From contig VXRE01000095.1 in assembly GCA_009838635.1 (NCBI GenBank), positions 1-35,747 on the forward strand: DNA of 35,747 nt. Direction: 5' to 3'. How positions within the stretch are numbered: the first letter of the stretch is position 1; each line of letters starts with the position of its first letter. This DNA is from Acidimicrobiia bacterium (GTDB taxonomy: Bacteria > Actinomycetota > Acidimicrobiia > Spongiisociales > Spongiisociaceae). Position numbers and translations under genes: made by a program. The notes beneath the pieces are model-generated. The model saw only the letters and a program-made list of their open reading frames with translations. It did not search any database and was not told the origin of the DNA. Below, piece after piece: positions 33,677 through 35,747 of the stretch.

Positions 33677-34546
33677 TTGGATACTGACATGTCCGGAGCG
33701 GACACCCTCGGAATGATTCCGCTTCCGGACTCCGGCTCGGACTCCCGGCTACGCAGGATCGGTTCCCAGATCCTGCTGACCGGCTCGGTGGTTGTCGCCT
33801 TCTGCCTCATCTGGGAGCTGCTCAGCAGCTGGGAGGACATCAGCGGGAGCCGTCTACCTTTCTGGCCGGAGATCGTGCTCTCGAAACCCTCGGAGATAAT
33901 CCCGGCCTTCTTCGAGGCCATAACCACCGACTTCGTGCTACGGCATTTCTGGGTGACTTTCCAGGAGACAGCGATCGGGTTTGTCGTGGGCGCGGGTGGG
34001 GGGTTCCTGCTCGGGATCTACGTGGCGCTGGTACCGACCTTCAGAAAAGCCTTCTACCCGGTGATCATCCTGTTCCAGTCGACCCCTCGGGTGGCGCTGG
34101 GACCGGTGTTCATCGCCTGGTTCGCATTCGGGATCGGCTCCAAGATCGCGCTGGCGGCCACGATCTGCTTCTTCCCGGTCCTGATCAACACCATCACTGG
34201 TCTGACGGTTATCGACGAGAACGCGGGCTTGCTCATGAGATCTCTCCGAGCAACCCGATGGCAGACCTTCCGCCACCTCCGGCTTCCGAGTTCCGCGCCG
34301 ACCGTGTTCGCAGGGCTGAAGACGGCTCTTACCTTCGCCTTGATAGGCGCCATTGTGGGTGAGTTCATCCAATCCAACGAAGGGGCAGGTCACCTGATCG
34401 AGACAGCGGCCTTCCAGTTCCGCAGCGACGATGTGTTCGCCTACCTGCTGATGCTGTCCCTGATAGGTCTGGCGCTCTTCCTATTGGCCAACGCATTGGA
34501 GCGGAGGCTGCTCTTCTGGCATGCGGACATTGAAGAGGTCGCTTAG
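33677..34546 (+). CDS. ABC transporter permease, NitT/TauT family
   Basis: The 289-residue protein has about six hydrophobic segments (early VVVAFCLIWELL; WVTFQETAIGFVVGAGGGFLLGIYVAL; VALGPVFIAWFAFGIGSKIALAATICFFPVLINTI; FALIGAIVGEFI; YLLMLSLIGLALFLLANAL). The permease-ATPase coupling loop is seen around LLMRSLRATRWQTFRHLRLPS. This is the BPD_transp_1/SsuC-type inner-membrane subunit. The TTG start at 33677 has AAGGAG about seven bases upstream. Confidence 0.93.
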   Translation: MDTDMSGADTLGMIPLPDSGSDSRLRRIGSQILLTGSVVVAFCLIWELLSSWEDISGSRLPFWPEIVLSKPSEIIPAFFEAITTDFVLRHFWVTFQETAIGFVVGAGGGFLLGIYVALVPTFRKAFYPVIILFQSTPRVALGPVFIAWFAFGIGSKIALAATICFFPVLINTITGLTVIDENAGLLMRSLRATRWQTFRHLRLPSSAPTVFAGLKTALTFALIGAIVGEFIQSNEGAGHLIETAAFQFRSDDVFAYLLMLSLIGLALFLLANALERRLLFWHADIEEVA

Positions 34547-34604
34547 CCGGCCACCATATAGAATCGGGTTGGGCACTTGCTCACCCGGACAAGGAGGAAG
34601 GGAC

Positions 34605-35678
34605 ATGAAACCAACTACCCGCTGGAGCCGACCCTGGTCGGCCGTGCTGGCGCTTACGCTCGTGCTGGCGATGATCGGGGCTGCGTGCGCGGAGGATGAG
34701 GAACTCCGAGATGTGAACCTTGCCCTGTCGACTACAAGTGGGTTCGGCTACGGCTACTGGATCGCGGTAGGCCTCGGCTACTACGAGGACGAGGGCCTGA
34801 ACGTGAGCCTGCAGGGCACGGGCGGGTCGTCCGACGTTGCCCAGATACTCGCCGCCAACAACGCCGAAGCCGGGATGGGCGTACCGGGGGCGATGCTGCC
34901 CGCCATCGAGGCCGGCGCGGGCCTCTACCCGTTCTTCACCTACGCCTACGGCGAGGTGTTCGACGTCGTGGTACCAACCGGCTCGTCGATCAACAACATC
35001 GCCGGGCTGGCAGGCAAGAGGATCGGTATCTCCGAGTTGGCCGGTGGAGAGGTCCCGCTCGTGCGGGCCCTACTCGTTGAAGCGGGACTGGATCCTGACT
35101 CCGACGTAGAGATCATCGAGGTGGGGACCAACGCCCCCAGCGTCAAGGCGTCCATGGATGAGGGACGGATCGACGCCTACTCGTCCGCCAAGTCCGACAT
35201 CGCCTCGATGAACGCGGCCGGCCTCGGCACCGTGTCGATCGCGCCTGCCTCGCTCAACACCCTTCCTGCCGAGGGTCTCCTGGCTGCGGAGGACTACAAG
35301 GATGACGACGAGCTGCTGATCGGTCTGGGCCGCGCCACGGCCAAGGGCCAGTTGGTGGCCTACGCCAACATCGACGGCGCCGTGTGCGTGCTCAAGGAAC
35401 TCATTCCCGAAGAGTTCACTGACGACGCCGAAGGACGGGCCGGTCTGGCTGCCGTCATCGAGATCACCACTGCTCCCCAGGAGGGCGGTGACTACGTGTT
35501 CGGATTCCTGGATGCGGCCGGATGGAACACCTACGTGAACATCTTCATCCAGGGCGGTGTGATCTCCCAGCAGATCGACATGGGCCAGTACGTGATCGAC
35601 GACCTGCTCGACCAGATCAACGATTTCGACCAGCAGGAGATCATCGACGAGGCCAACGACTTGGACACCGACTGCTGA
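34605..35678 (+). CDS. ABC transporter substrate-binding protein (NMT1/THI5-SsuA-like), lipoprotein-type
   Basis: The 357-residue protein starts at the ATG at 34605, preceded by AAGGAGGAAGG. The N-terminus is basic (MKPTTRWSRPW) then hydrophobic (AVLALTLVLAMIGAACAE), with a cysteine at the end that is probably lipid-modified, though glycine at -3 is not a textbook lipobox. The mature part (NLALSTTSGFGYGYWIAVGLGYYEDEGLNVSLQGTGGSSDVAQILAANNAEAGMGVPGA...) is the NMT1/THI5/SsuA binding fold. Substrate is unknown; relatives bind sulfonates, nitrate or pyrimidine precursors. It closes the importer operon. The ORF extension to 34521 overlaps the permease and was rejected. Confidence 0.92.
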   Translation: MKPTTRWSRPWSAVLALTLVLAMIGAACAEDEELRDVNLALSTTSGFGYGYWIAVGLGYYEDEGLNVSLQGTGGSSDVAQILAANNAEAGMGVPGAMLPAIEAGAGLYPFFTYAYGEVFDVVVPTGSSINNIAGLAGKRIGISELAGGEVPLVRALLVEAGLDPDSDVEIIEVGTNAPSVKASMDEGRIDAYSSAKSDIASMNAAGLGTVSIAPASLNTLPAEGLLAAEDYKDDDELLIGLGRATAKGQLVAYANIDGAVCVLKELIPEEFTDDAEGRAGLAAVIEITTAPQEGGDYVFGFLDAAGWNTYVNIFIQGGVISQQIDMGQYVIDDLLDQINDFDQQEIIDEANDLDTDC

Positions 35679-35725
35679 TTGGCTCCTGATCGGATACTGA
35701 CAAACGCATCTTTTGTCGCAGGCGG

Positions 35726-35745
35726 CGGCCCGCCACAACGGGCCG
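35726..35745. terminator. GC-rich hairpin after the importer operon
   Basis: CGGCCCG (35726-35732) pairs with CGGGCCG (35739-35745) across a six-base loop, 48 bases after the last stop codon. The window ends too soon to see whether a T-run follows, so the terminator call is tentative. Confidence 0.4.
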
Positions 35746-35747
35746 GC

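Overview
This window is high-GC DNA with the gene density, GTG/TTG start codons and stop/start overlaps of an actinobacterium. The class Acidimicrobiia or a relative is a guess from gene style only; no rRNA or tRNA gene is present to settle it. No CRISPR array or intact transposase was seen.

Left accessory part (1-5,900). A cut-off YgjP-type metallopeptidase end is followed by a visibly less GC-rich two-gene unit (402-1888): an unrecognised 312-residue protein and a four-helix membrane protein. Next come fragments of older insertions and deletions: a VapB-like antitoxin whose PIN toxin breaks off after about 14 codons, then a decayed copy of the start of a nucleoside-hydrolase gene. An AAA ATPase with a C-terminal winged-helix-like region follows, then the intact nucleoside hydrolase. 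The fragment and the intact gene form a degenerate direct repeat of about 117 bp around the ATPase gene. A DUF488 gene carries a single-base frameshift.

Housekeeping block (5,900-16,200). An NAD(P)-binding/DUF2867 protein precedes a tightly overlapped recC-recB-recD operon for the RecBCD helicase-nuclease. The recD stop overlaps the start of a small ORF that looks like the tail of a MazE-type antitoxin, followed by a toxin stub. A small membrane protein and an acyltransferase C-terminal remnant fill the gap to 16.8 kb.

Histidine utilisation (hut) region (16,780-28,525). A divergent regulon starts from face-to-face promoters around 26.2 kb. Leftward: hutU, a non-pyrrolysine MttB-superfamily methyltransferase, an unknown protein, a peptide-deformylase homologue, hutF, hutI, a DAO-family FAD oxidoreductase and a PhnD-like binding protein. 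Rightward: an IclR-type regulator and hutH. HutH, HutU, HutI and HutF convert histidine to N-formylglutamate. No HutG is present in the window, but the deformylase homologue is translationally coupled to hutF and could release formate and glutamate. The methyltransferase and FAD oxidoreductase suggest that the operon also handles N-methylated substrates. This is the most interesting hypothesis in the window.

Right part (28,530-35,747). A PaREP1/HEPN-like protein with a leaderless-type promoter, an intact Phd/VapC toxin-antitoxin pair with a near-perfect operator palindrome, a RidA-family protein, a shortened S-adenosylhomocysteine-hydrolase-like protein and a zinc alcohol dehydrogenase lead into a NitT/TauT-type ABC importer (ATPase, permease, lipoprotein-like binding protein) whose substrate cannot be read from sequence.
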